NCBI GenBank assembly: GCA_002409145.1
Contig: DHUL01000049.1
Span: 1-18,255, forward strand
DNA: 18,255 bases
Source: Bacteroidales bacterium UBA5235
Lineage (GTDB): Bacteria > Bacteroidota > Bacteroidia > Bacteroidales > VadinHA17
Direction: 5' to 3'
The first letter of the stretch is position 1. Each line of letters begins with the position of its first letter. Below the pieces are notes generated by a model. It made no database searches, was not told the DNA's origin, and worked only from the letters and a program-made list of their open reading frames with translations. This document shows, one piece after another, positions 7,188 through 13,903 of the stretch. Both the position numbers and the translations under genes were made by a program.

Positions 7188-8145
7188 TTCTGCCCACATT
7201 AAGTGTTTCCTTCACCAGGTACCGGTTACGATCGGGTGAGCGCCGGTTGACCAGTTCCGCCAGGAAACCGGTTACAAAGAAGACAGAGCCGATTATCATT
7301 ACCGCCAGTGCAATGTAAAAGTAAGGGCTGTCAGTAACCAGCGGTGCTCTCAGGTTCTGAGATACAAACACAAGCTTTCTGATGCCAAGGTAGGCCGCCA
7401 GGATAAAGCCGGCAAGGAACATCAGCGTTCCGAGTGAACCAAAGAAGTGCATGGGGCTCTTGCCGAACCTTGTGATGAAGCTTATTGTCAACATGTCAAG
7501 ATAGCCCTTGAGAAACCTGTCAAGACCGTACTTGGTGACCCCGTACTTGCGGGCCTGATGCTGAACCACCTTCTCGCCTATATTCCTGAACCCTGCTTCA
7601 CGTACCAGCATCGGGATATACCGGTGCATCTCACCGTATACCTCTATGCTCTTCACCACCTCGCCGTCATAGGCCTTTAGTCCGCAGTTAAAATCGTGCA
7701 GTTTTATTCCTGAGAATTTTCTCGCCGTGTAGTTGTACAACCTGGAGGTAGTTCGCTTGATGAAAGGGTCATACCTCTTCTTCTTCCATCCGGAGACCAC
7801 ATGATAACCCTCCTCGCGGATCATCTTCACCAGTGAAGGAATCTCATCAGGGCTGTCCTGAAGATCAGCATCCATTGTTATCACCACATCACCGGAGGCT
7901 GCTTCGAAACCGGTCTGGAGCGCTGCTGCCTTTCCGTAGTTTCGGCGGAACCGCACTCCCTTTACCCGGCTATTGGCGACAGAGATGCGCTTCACCGCCT
8001 CCCATGTTCCATCCGAACTGCCGTCATCTATAATAATTACCTCGTACCCTATTGATGACCCGGAGCACACCCTGTCAATCCATTCTGCCAGTTCCGGCAG
8101 CGATTCCGCTTCGTTATAAGCAGGAACTACAACGGTCAGATCCAT
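7183..8145 (-). CDS. Membrane-anchored GT2 glycosyltransferase, DPM1/GtrB-like
   Basis: Predicted polyprenyl-phosphate glycosyltransferase of 320 residues. The GT2 domain carries VVVPAYNE (5-12), DDGSSDGT (40-47), DADLQD (92-97) with the metal-binding aspartates, FNCGLKAYD (152-160) and HQARKYGVTKYG (196-207), the pattern of dolichyl-phosphate mannosyltransferase and GtrB/ArnC-type enzymes. Two C-terminal membrane helices follow at about 235-255 and 275-298. It probably moves a sugar from a nucleotide donor to a lipid carrier for envelope glycan synthesis. The reading frame extends 11 codons upstream to 8178, but ATG at 8145 is preferred: it starts the conserved domain and sits one base after the DUF4199 stop (TAA T ATG), a normal operon junction. 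Its TAG stop lies inside the heptamer repeat. Confidence 0.9.
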   Translation of the reverse strand: MDLTVVVPAYNEAESLPELAEWIDRVCSGSSIGYEVIIIDDGSSDGTWEAVKRISVANSRVKGVRFRRNYGKAAALQTGFEAASGDVVITMDADLQDSPDEIPSLVKMIREEGYHVVSGWKKKRYDPFIKRTTSRLYNYTARKFSGIKLHDFNCGLKAYDGEVVKSIEVYGEMHRYIPMLVREAGFRNIGEKVVQHQARKYGVTKYGLDRFLKGYLDMLTISFITRFGKSPMHFFGSLGTLMFLAGFILAAYLGIRKLVFVSQNLRAPLVTDSPYFYIALAVMIIGSVFFVTGFLAELVNRRSPDRNRYLVKETLNVGRN

Positions 8146-8146
8146 A

Positions 8147-8692
8147 TTACTGCTTGGGTTCTTCTTCCAGCTCGTCAAGGAGAGGATTACCTTTCTTCAT
8201 TACAAAAAGTGAAACTATCAACGACAAAATGAGTCCGTAGAATACACCGTTGACAACACTCATCAGTGCTGTGAACCAGGGCTTCATCAACTTGGACTGC
8301 ATCTCCATTCCCTGCTCTATGGCTGATTCGGGAAGACCCTTTTCAAGCATCCTGGCTTCGGCAACTGCCATCGATTTCTCCATCAGATCCGGGTCAATGA
8401 AGGAATAGAGCACGTAAACATATAGTGCTGAAATGATTGCTGCATAAAGACTGATAATCACACCTGCACCCACAGATTTACCATATGAGATGTAACCGTT
8501 GTTATAATGATCACGGTATGAGCGAAGCAGAAAAAAAAGAACAACCAGGCCCAGAAGCATGCTTGGCCAGATAATCCATGTCTTGAAGGTTAAATCAAAC
8601 ATGTAGGTTAAGACCGAGAAGACTACCGTTATGAGACCGTATATGATCCCGTAGTTAAGAGTCTCTTTCCAGATTGACTGTTTCTTTTCCAT
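8147..8692 (-). CDS. DUF4199 family inner-membrane protein
   Basis: Hydrophobic protein of 181 residues that fits DUF4199, a family seen mainly in Bacteroidota with no established biochemical role. Four membrane helices are visible: about 13-32, 39-57, 75-98 and 144-165. A charged, Met-rich stretch of about 40 residues (roughly 100-140, EKSMAVAEARMLEKGLPESA) lies between helices 3 and 4, and the C-terminus is acidic (DELEEEPKQ). It is the first gene of an operon with the GT2 glycosyltransferase one base downstream, so a role near lipid-linked glycan synthesis is plausible but inferred only from position. Confidence 0.85.
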   Translation of the reverse strand: MEKKQSIWKETLNYGIIYGLITVVFSVLTYMFDLTFKTWIIWPSMLLGLVVLFFLLRSYRDHYNNGYISYGKSVGAGVIISLYAAIISALYVYVLYSFIDPDLMEKSMAVAEARMLEKGLPESAIEQGMEMQSKLMKPWFTALMSVVNGVFYGLILSLIVSLFVMKKGNPLLDELEEEPKQ

Positions 8693-8718
8693 TTTAATGC
8701 GATTTCAGATTTTGAAAA

Positions 8719-8748
8719 CAAATATACTTTTTTTGCGTGAATAGGAAA
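8719..8748 (-). promoter_or_regulatory. Promoter of the DUF4199-GT2 operon
   Basis: Minus-strand TATATTTG (8726-8719) is an exact TAnnTTTG -7 box, 26 bases before the DUF4199 start codon. A weaker -33 candidate TTTC lies 18 bases upstream (8748-8745). The -7 box is convincing; the -33 element is approximate. Confidence 0.65.
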
Positions 8749-8770
8749 TCCTGCTATTGAGCACGGAATA

Positions 8771-8802
8771 TTTGGTGCAGGCCGGAAAAAGTACTATTTT
8801 TG
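8771..8802 (+). promoter_or_regulatory. ffs promoter, Bacteroidota type
   Basis: TTTG (8771-8774), 20 bases, TATTTTTG (8795-8802): exact matches to both elements with ideal spacing. The SRP RNA begins 4-5 bases downstream, which fits the expected -7 box to +1 distance and so fixes the 5' end well. Confidence 0.85.
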
Positions 8803-8806
8803 TGCG

Positions 8807-8903
8807 GGGTAAGTCTCATACGACCAGCTCCCTTTGAACTCCCCCAGGGTCGGAAGGCAGCAAGGGTAGAAGGTTGTAGCGGTGCGATGTGAGTAGCTTA
8901 CCC
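8807..8903 (+). ncRNA. ffs: Signal recognition particle RNA, small bacterial type
   Basis: The 4.5S-type SRP RNA binds Ffh (SRP54) and FtsY for cotranslational targeting of membrane proteins. Its conserved core is visible: CAGGGTCGGAAGGCAGCAAGGGTAG around 8846-8870, with the GGAA tetraloop at 8852-8855 and the AGCA side of the asymmetric loop that contacts the Ffh M domain. The ends pair as GGGTAAG (8807-8813) with CTTACCC (8897-8903), giving a single hairpin of about 97 bases without an Alu domain. It has its own promoter and a U-rich end. Confidence 0.93.
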
Positions 8904-8914
8904 TTCTTTTTTTT
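8897..8914 (+). terminator. ffs: ffs terminator
   Basis: The closing strand of the SRP RNA stem (CTTACCC, 8897-8903) is followed immediately by TTCTTTTTTTT (8904-8914). The RNA's own end stem plus this U-tract forms an intrinsic terminator, so no separate hairpin is needed. Confidence 0.75.
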
Positions 8915-8937
8915 AAATCCCTGTCATAAGAAGTTTA

Positions 8938-8945
8938 TATATTTG
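8938..8945 (+). promoter_or_regulatory. Promoter -7 box upstream of the YciO-like gene
   Basis: TATATTTG is an exact TAnnTTTG match 19 bases before the ATG at 8965. The -33 region falls in the ffs U-tract and has no clear TTTG. The box lies behind the ffs terminator, so it probably gives this gene its own transcript. Confidence 0.6.
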
Positions 8946-8964
8946 CCGTCACTTTACTGAAGAG

Positions 8965-9579
8965 ATGCTGATCAGGATATACCCGGAAAATCCGAACCCC
9001 GCTTATGTGCGAAGGGTGACATTCGTCCTGGAACAGGGCGGGGTAGTCATTTACCCTACGGACACGATCTATGCAATGGGTTGTGACATAAGGGCATCAA
9101 AGACAATTGACAGGATAGCGAGGTTCAAGGGACTTAACCCGGGCAATCCCGACATGTCAATGATTTTTGAGTCTATGAGCCAGCTGTCTGAATACACCGT
9201 CATCCATGACAACAACCTCTTCAGGCTGCTCAAGCGTAACCTGCCGGGCCCCTTTACCTTCATCGTACCGGCAAACAACCAGATTCCTGCTATGTTCAAG
9301 CACAAAAAGAAGACTCTGGGCATCCGCATACCTGACAACAGCATCACCATGGCTATAGTGCGTGACCTTGGGAGGCCACTCATGACCACCTCGATACATG
9401 AGGATGATGAAATAATCGAGTATATCACTGATCCTGAGCTGATTCACGAAAAATATGATGACTTTGCCGACCTGGTTGTTGATGGTGGTTCCGGCGGCAA
9501 TGAGCCTTCTACAGTGGTCGACTGCACAGGTCCGGAACCTGTCATTCTGAGGCAGGGGATGGGAGTGCTCGAGTACTGA
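8965..9579 (+). CDS. Sua5/YciO/YrdC-family protein, YciO-like
   Basis: Protein of 204 residues with the single Sua5/YciO/YrdC alpha/beta fold (PTDTIYAMGCD at 31-41, LPGPFTFIVPA, LGIRIPDN, DLVVDGGSGG, PSTVVDCTG and a final ILRQGMGVLEY). Family members that make threonylcarbamoyl-AMP for the t6A37 tRNA modification use a Lys-Arg-Ser-Asn tetrad. Here the first pair appears as Arg53-Phe-Lys55 and the Ser-x-Asn pair as Ser143-Ile-His145, so the tetrad is altered. Overall the sequence follows E. coli YciO as I remember it (SELS-Y, FRL-K-N-PG-YTFI, TIGMRVP) more than TsaC. It may still be the TC-AMP synthase of this organism or a YciO paralogue of uncertain role. It is a cytoplasmic, monocistronic gene between ffs and convergent trkA, with AAGAG just before the ATG as a weak ribosome site. 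Confidence 0.85.
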   Translation: MLIRIYPENPNPAYVRRVTFVLEQGGVVIYPTDTIYAMGCDIRASKTIDRIARFKGLNPGNPDMSMIFESMSQLSEYTVIHDNNLFRLLKRNLPGPFTFIVPANNQIPAMFKHKKKTLGIRIPDNSITMAIVRDLGRPLMTTSIHEDDEIIEYITDPELIHEKYDDFADLVVDGGSGGNEPSTVVDCTGPEPVILRQGMGVLEY

Positions 9580-9588
9580 CAGGTTCTC

Positions 9589-10941
9589 TTAGTGACGGTC
9601 TCCTGTAAAGAATTTATTAAGCTTGTCAAATGCCGCTGGCAGCGCAAACACCACCACTTTATCATTTGCCTCAATCAGGGTATCACCTGTGGCTATATAT
9701 GGTTTGTAGCTGCGTATCCCTCCGCCAACAATGGCATCTTTCGGGAAATCGATCAGCTTGAGCGGCCCTGAGGTGATCCGTGCATGCTCAGGCACATTGT
9801 ATTCAATCACTTCGGCATCTGTACCTGTCATCATCTTTACCTGGGTGACGTTGGGGTTCATGGTATGCCTGAAGATACGGCTGGCAGTGGCAATTTTCTT
9901 GTTGATGATTGTGTCAATGCCTGAGTTTTCAGCCAGGTTGATGTACTCCATGTTTTCGACCTCGGCAATGGTTTTCATTACGCCAATCTTTTTTGCCAGC
10001 AGGCAGGAAAGGATATTTGTTTCAGAATTTCCTGTCACTGCCACGAAGGCGTCCATGTGCTGAAGGCCCTCTTCGGCCAGAAGGTCCCCGTTCCTGCCGT
10101 CCCCATTGATAACCAGGGTCTCCTCGAGCGCCTCGGCGAGGTCACGGCATTTCTCCATATCGATATCAATCAGCTTTATCTGGCAGTCATGCTGAAGCTT
10201 CAGTGCAATATGCCTGCCGATACGGCTGCCGCCGAGGATCATGATGCTCTTTGCCTGAACGTTCTTCTTCCCTGAGAACTTCATCAGGTCAGAGATGCCG
10301 TCACGGGTTGAGATCACGAATGCCAGGTCGCCCTCCCTGAACTCCTCCTGCCCCCTGGGGATGATAGTCTTCTCATGCCTCTTGATAGCAACGGCGCGGT
10401 ACTTGATTGAACCCAGCGAGTTGGCTACATCCTCAAGGGTGCGGTTGAGAACCGGGGCATTCTTCTCCAGCTTCTGGACATAGAGGGATAGAAGGCCACC
10501 GGCAAAATCCATAAACTCGGTGGTGCCGGTCTCCTTAAGCAGGCTGATGACCTCCTTGGCGGCTATAAGCTCGGGGTAGATCAGGTGGTCTATTCCCATT
10601 TCACGGAAGAACTCCTTGTTGGTCCGTTCCAGGTATTCCATGTTGTCAATACGGGCTATAACCTTCCGTGCGCCAAGCTTCTTGGCAAGGATGGCGGAGG
10701 TGATGTTGGTGTCCTCGTAATGTGCAACTGCAATAAAAAGATCTGTGTTCTTTTTGACTGCTTCCTTGAGTATATTTATAGATGTGGCTGATCCTTCATA
10801 GGTCAGCACGTCGATTGCTGCGTCAACAGGTTTGAGACGCTCCACTTCCGAATCAATAAGGATGATCTCGTGTTCGCTCTGCGAGAGCATCTTGGCAAGG
10901 TGTGTTCCCACCTCACCTGCACCTGCAATAACTATTCTCAT
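9589..10941 (-). CDS. trkA: Trk potassium uptake system regulatory subunit TrkA
   Basis: Peripheral NAD(H)-binding subunit that gates the TrkH/KtrB-type potassium channel. The 450 residues form the full double arrangement RCK_N-RCK_C-RCK_N-RCK_C: GAGEVG at 7-12 opens the first Rossmann domain, which ends in the usual IARI-N-EY block, and GGSRIG at 237-242 opens the second, followed by INGDGRNGDLLAEEG. The C-terminal TrkA_C domain carries IVGGGIR and GDTLIEANDKVVVF. An in-frame ATG at 10965 would add eight residues (MHCFIHEN), but ATG at 10941 starts the conserved MRIVIAGAGEVG block. It lies 42 bases behind comEC in the same direction. No trkH is visible in the window, although the two are often adjacent. 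Its stop is 9 bases from that of the convergent YciO-like gene. Confidence 0.93.
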   Translation of the reverse strand: MRIVIAGAGEVGTHLAKMLSQSEHEIILIDSEVERLKPVDAAIDVLTYEGSATSINILKEAVKKNTDLFIAVAHYEDTNITSAILAKKLGARKVIARIDNMEYLERTNKEFFREMGIDHLIYPELIAAKEVISLLKETGTTEFMDFAGGLLSLYVQKLEKNAPVLNRTLEDVANSLGSIKYRAVAIKRHEKTIIPRGQEEFREGDLAFVISTRDGISDLMKFSGKKNVQAKSIMILGGSRIGRHIALKLQHDCQIKLIDIDMEKCRDLAEALEETLVINGDGRNGDLLAEEGLQHMDAFVAVTGNSETNILSCLLAKKIGVMKTIAEVENMEYINLAENSGIDTIINKKIATASRIFRHTMNPNVTQVKMMTGTDAEVIEYNVPEHARITSGPLKLIDFPKDAIVGGGIRSYKPYIATGDTLIEANDKVVVFALPAAFDKLNKFFTGDRH

Positions 10942-10983
10942 GTTCTCATGGATAAAACAGTGCAAAGTTAAGCAAAAGAAATG

Positions 10984-12720
10984 TTAGCCTGGTTCAATAA
11001 TCCTGATCTTTAGTCCCCGGGTACAGGCATGCTTCTGCACCTCTGACGGAATCACACCGGCAGATGAGGGCACCAGCAACAGCCTGCCGTGTTGCCGTAC
11101 CATCAGAGGCTCTCCCCTGATATTGTAGGTGATCACCCTTTCGCGATGAATCTCCTGCGTTGTTTTCACCACGTTGCATACCAGCAGCAGGGCAACGGCT
11201 ACCAGGAAAGGTCTGAGAGTCAGCCGGACGATGCGGAGGAGTGCAGCAAGGAGAAGGGCTGTGGCAAGGGTCATCAGGATGGTCTCGGCAGCTGACATGC
11301 CAATACCCGTTATCACACCGTAGTCAGCCGAGCTGATTATTCCGGTGAAGCCAAGTGTGAAACCTGCCAGACGGTCAAGGAGCATGGCAAAAAATGATGC
11401 CAGCACTGGAACAGGAGAGGATGCAAGCAGGAGCAGTGCCAGAATAAGTACCACGAATGAGACCGGAATGACCACTATGTTAGTAATAAGAAAGAGCATG
11501 GGAAAAATGTTGAAAAGACTTACTGAGAGCGCCAATGTTCCTGCCTGGGCCACCAGTGACACCGCGGTCATCTGCCACAGGTAGTCGGCAATCCGGTTCC
11601 TGAATTTCAGCAGCCTGTAAAGAGGAGCGTAGAAGGCAATGATGAAAGCTACGGCGAGATAGGAGAGCTGAAATCCTGCCTCGAAAATGACAGAAGGGTG
11701 GATGGCAGTGATAATGAAAGCAGAAGCCAGCAGGTTGTTCATTCCTGCGGCCGGCCGGTTGAGCATGGATCCTGCCTGCAGAAAGGTGAACATGATAGTT
11801 GCCCTGAGCACTGAAGGAGTAAGGCCCGTGATGAAGGCAAAACCCCACAGTGCCGGGACGATTATCAGCGCCCTGAAGCTCTTCAACCTCCCGCGCAGGA
11901 AGAAGAGGAGCCAGGAGAGTGCCATGCTTATCATACCCACATGGAGGCCCGATACTGCCATGATATGCATGGCTCCTGACCTTGAAAATGTGGTCAGACG
12001 TTCCTTGTCAAGCAGTTCCTTGTCACCTATTGTGAGTGCTGTGATCAGGCCGAGTGCCTCTCCCTGAAGGCCGGAACGGCTGAAAACACTTATCATGCCA
12101 CGTGCAGCGATGACCGACCTCTCCCGGATTGTCCGACGGGTACCCGGATAAAACGTCATGATATCTCCGGCCCTGAAGAAAGCCATGTGCCTGATCCCTT
12201 GTCCTTCCAGGTAACGGCGGTAGTTGAACTCGCAGGGATTACCGTTGTTCTTCACCTGTGACGGCCTGAGACGAACTGTTGCCATGTCGCCGGGTTTCCA
12301 GGCGGATGGAACGGTGTCTCCCAGGAACCATAAAAGAATTGAGCCCCCGGGTGTAGTGACGGTGTCACCTGATCTGACGCTGACAACCCGCGCTCTCAGT
12401 GACCAGCCGCTGTTTCCCGGATCAGGATAGCCCGACAGACGGATTGTCACCTCCTGCCGGTCACTGCCAAGGTCGCTCAGCCGGCTGCATTCCCAGGTAC
12501 GGAGCAGGTATCCGGCAGCAATCATAAAAAGTATCAGGCATACCCCGAAGAGTATGTCAGGACGGTACCCCGTATGCAGCAGGCGGACCGCCATCAGTGT
12601 GAACGCGATGACAGATACAATCGCTGCTACCAGAGTAAAACCATGGAGGTATTCTGCCATGATCACTCCGGCACACATGGGCACGGTAAGCCTCAGGAAC
12701 GGTATATCCCTGAACTGCAC
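10984..12720 (-). CDS. comEC: ComEC/Rec2-family DNA uptake membrane protein, lacking the C-terminal MBL domain
   Basis: Polytopic inner-membrane protein of 578 residues, the presumed channel for single-stranded DNA entry during natural transformation. N-terminal helices are followed by the soluble DUF4131/OB-like region (about 70-190), then the Competence domain with the diagnostic FSRSGAMHIMAVSGLHVGM (His-Ile-Met-Ala-Val-Ser-Gly-Leu-His at 252-260) and a long run of further helices. Full-length ComEC proteins such as that of Bacillus have a metallo-beta-lactamase domain after the membrane part. Here the chain ends about 60 residues after the last helix with no HxHxDH motif. The start is GTG at 12720: an in-frame TGA lies two codons upstream, and the conserved FRDIPFLRL-VP block begins at once, so the next ATG (residue 15) would cut into it. 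It lies 65 bases behind def. Confidence 0.9.
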   Translation of the reverse strand: MQFRDIPFLRLTVPMCAGVIMAEYLHGFTLVAAIVSVIAFTLMAVRLLHTGYRPDILFGVCLILFMIAAGYLLRTWECSRLSDLGSDRQEVTIRLSGYPDPGNSGWSLRARVVSVRSGDTVTTPGGSILLWFLGDTVPSAWKPGDMATVRLRPSQVKNNGNPCEFNYRRYLEGQGIRHMAFFRAGDIMTFYPGTRRTIRERSVIAARGMISVFSRSGLQGEALGLITALTIGDKELLDKERLTTFSRSGAMHIMAVSGLHVGMISMALSWLLFFLRGRLKSFRALIIVPALWGFAFITGLTPSVLRATIMFTFLQAGSMLNRPAAGMNNLLASAFIITAIHPSVIFEAGFQLSYLAVAFIIAFYAPLYRLLKFRNRIADYLWQMTAVSLVAQAGTLALSVSLFNIFPMLFLITNIVVIPVSFVVLILALLLLASSPVPVLASFFAMLLDRLAGFTLGFTGIISSADYGVITGIGMSAAETILMTLATALLLAALLRIVRLTLRPFLVAVALLLVCNVVKTTQEIHRERVITYNIRGEPLMVRQHGRLLLVPSSAGVIPSEVQKHACTRGLKIRIIEPG

Positions 12721-12741
12721 GGGTCAGCAGCATTAAGACCC
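12721..12741 (-). promoter_or_regulatory. Small inverted repeat directly before the comEC GTG start
   Basis: GGGTC (12721-12725) and GACCC (12737-12741) form a 5-bp stem with an 11-base loop that ends at the base before the GTG start. There is no T-run, so it is not a terminator. It could cover the translation start and lower ComEC synthesis, but a stem this short may also be chance. Confidence 0.25.
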
Positions 12742-12785
12742 ATGTAAGTTAAGAAATATGTGAATACGGATCAAATACAGGTAAT

Positions 12786-13346
12786 TTACCTGCTGTTGGG
12801 GAGCACAGTGTGGTAGGTGGCTTCAAATTTTCCCTTGCTGATGTCATTCAGCTTGCCCCTCAGCAGGCGGCGACGAAGCGGACTGAGCCTGTCGGGAAAG
12901 AGAATCCCGTCAAGATGATCATACTCATGCAGTACAACCCTTGCCTTGTAACCGGTGTAGACCTCGTCATGAAAATTCCACTGCTGGTCATAATATTGTA
13001 TGCGTATCTCAGACTCCCGGTCAACCTCCTCATGAAGACCCGGAAGGCTTAGACACCCCTCATTCATTGGTACCATGGCACCTTTGCGCTCAATCACCTG
13101 CGGGTTGATGAAAGCCTGCTTAAACTCCTTCATCTCGGGGTGATCCTCGGCCAGAGGTTCACCGTCAATGACGAAAAGCCTGATTGATTTACCAACCTGG
13201 GGGGCTGCAAGGCCAAGACCGTCAGACTTGTACATTGTTTCAAACATGTCTTCAATGAACCTGTCAAGGTCAGGATAATCTCTGCCTATTTCCTCTGCCA
13301 CCTTTCTCAGGACCGGGTGTCCGTATACATAAATCGGGTAAGTCAT
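12786..13346 (-). CDS. def: Peptide deformylase
   Basis: Metal-dependent enzyme that removes the formyl group from the N-terminal methionine of new proteins at the ribosome. All three motifs are intact in the 186 residues: GLGLAAPQVG at 43-52, EGCLSLPG at 96-103 with metal ligand Cys98, and HEYDHLDG at 140-147 with ligands His140 and His144 and catalytic Glu141. Length and motif spacing suit a bacterial deformylase. It starts 7 bases after ruvX, indicating one transcript. Confidence 0.97.
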   Translation of the reverse strand: MTYPIYVYGHPVLRKVAEEIGRDYPDLDRFIEDMFETMYKSDGLGLAAPQVGKSIRLFVIDGEPLAEDHPEMKEFKQAFINPQVIERKGAMVPMNEGCLSLPGLHEEVDRESEIRIQYYDQQWNFHDEVYTGYKARVVLHEYDHLDGILFPDRLSPLRRRLLRGKLNDISKGKFEATYHTVLPNSR

Positions 13347-13353
13347 TTCTTCT

Positions 13354-13782
13354 TCAGTTCCTGTTTTTGTTTTCCTGGCTTTTCAGCCATGATTGGAGTA
13401 TTATTGATGCGCTGATGCGGTCAGCCAATGCCTTGTCACGTCTTCCGCTCCTTGTAACTCCGCCGTCTATCATTGCCTGCAATGCCATCTGTGAGGTGAA
13501 CCGTTCATCAGCAAGATGCAGAGGTGTCTCCGGAAAGATCTTCCTGAATCTTGCAATGAACGGATCAATGTATTTTACGCTTTCACTGGGCAGATTGTTC
13601 ACGGTGACCGGGTAACCGATCACGACATCCGTTACGTGCTCCCGCGGAATGTAGTCGCGCAGGAACGCCTCCAGCTCTCCCGAAGGCACAGTCAGGAGGG
13701 GAGAAGCGATTATCCTCATGGGGTCAGTGACCGCCACTCCGCATCTCTTTCTGCCATAGTCTATCGCAAGTGCTCTTCCCAT
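13354..13782 (-). CDS. ruvX: YqgF/RuvX family RNase H-fold nuclease
   Basis: Small RNase H-like protein of 142 residues, known as RuvX/YqgF; members have been linked to 16S pre-rRNA 5' end processing and to Holliday junction resolution. Visible catalytic positions are Asp8 in AIDYG, Glu93 in DERFTS and Asp121 in ADRISASIILQSWL, which together make the expected acidic site. It is the first gene of a ruvX-def unit, with a Bacteroidota -7 box about 48 bases before the start codon and def 7 bases downstream. Confidence 0.94.
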   Translation of the reverse strand: MGRALAIDYGRKRCGVAVTDPMRIIASPLLTVPSGELEAFLRDYIPREHVTDVVIGYPVTVNNLPSESVKYIDPFIARFRKIFPETPLHLADERFTSQMALQAMIDGGVTRSGRRDKALADRISASIILQSWLKSQENKNRN

Positions 13783-13829
13783 TGTGTCCTTGAGCCTCTA
13801 AGTCTGTACGGATATTTTTCTGCCGGGCG

Positions 13830-13837
13830 CAAAGATA
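13830..13837 (-). promoter_or_regulatory. Promoter -7 box of ruvX-def
   Basis: Minus-strand TATCTTTG (13837-13830) matches TAnnTTTG exactly. The -33 region falls in the T-rich tail of the nifJ terminator (TTCTTTTTAT, 13860-13851) and has no clear TTTG. The unit therefore starts fresh transcription right behind the nifJ terminator. Confidence 0.65.
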
Positions 13838-13850
13838 CCGGTTTTCCTGC

Positions 13851-13884
13851 ATAAAAAGAAGAGAGCCGGTCAGTGCCGGCTCTC
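13851..13884 (-). terminator. Intrinsic terminator of nifJ
   Basis: On the minus strand GAGAGCCGG (13884-13876) pairs perfectly with CCGGCTCTC (13869-13861) around a 6-base loop, and TTCTTTTTAT follows at once (13860-13851). It starts 19 bases after the nifJ stop codon. This is the strongest rho-independent terminator in the window. Confidence 0.92.
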
Positions 13885-13903
13885 CTTTCGTCATTTAACA
13901 GCT

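Noticed and set aside
8146..8178. 11-residue N-terminal extension of the GT2 glycosyltransferase
   Set aside because: It would overlap the end of the DUF4199 gene; ATG at 8145 is one base after that stop and starts the conserved domain.
10942..10965. Eight-residue N-terminal extension of TrkA
   Set aside because: The conserved Rossmann strand starts at MRIVIAGAGEVG; the extra residues match nothing in the family.
9589..13782. A dedicated competence or potassium island formed by comEC and trkA with def and ruvX
   Set aside because: No other competence or Trk genes are present; the cluster looks like ordinary housekeeping operon packing.
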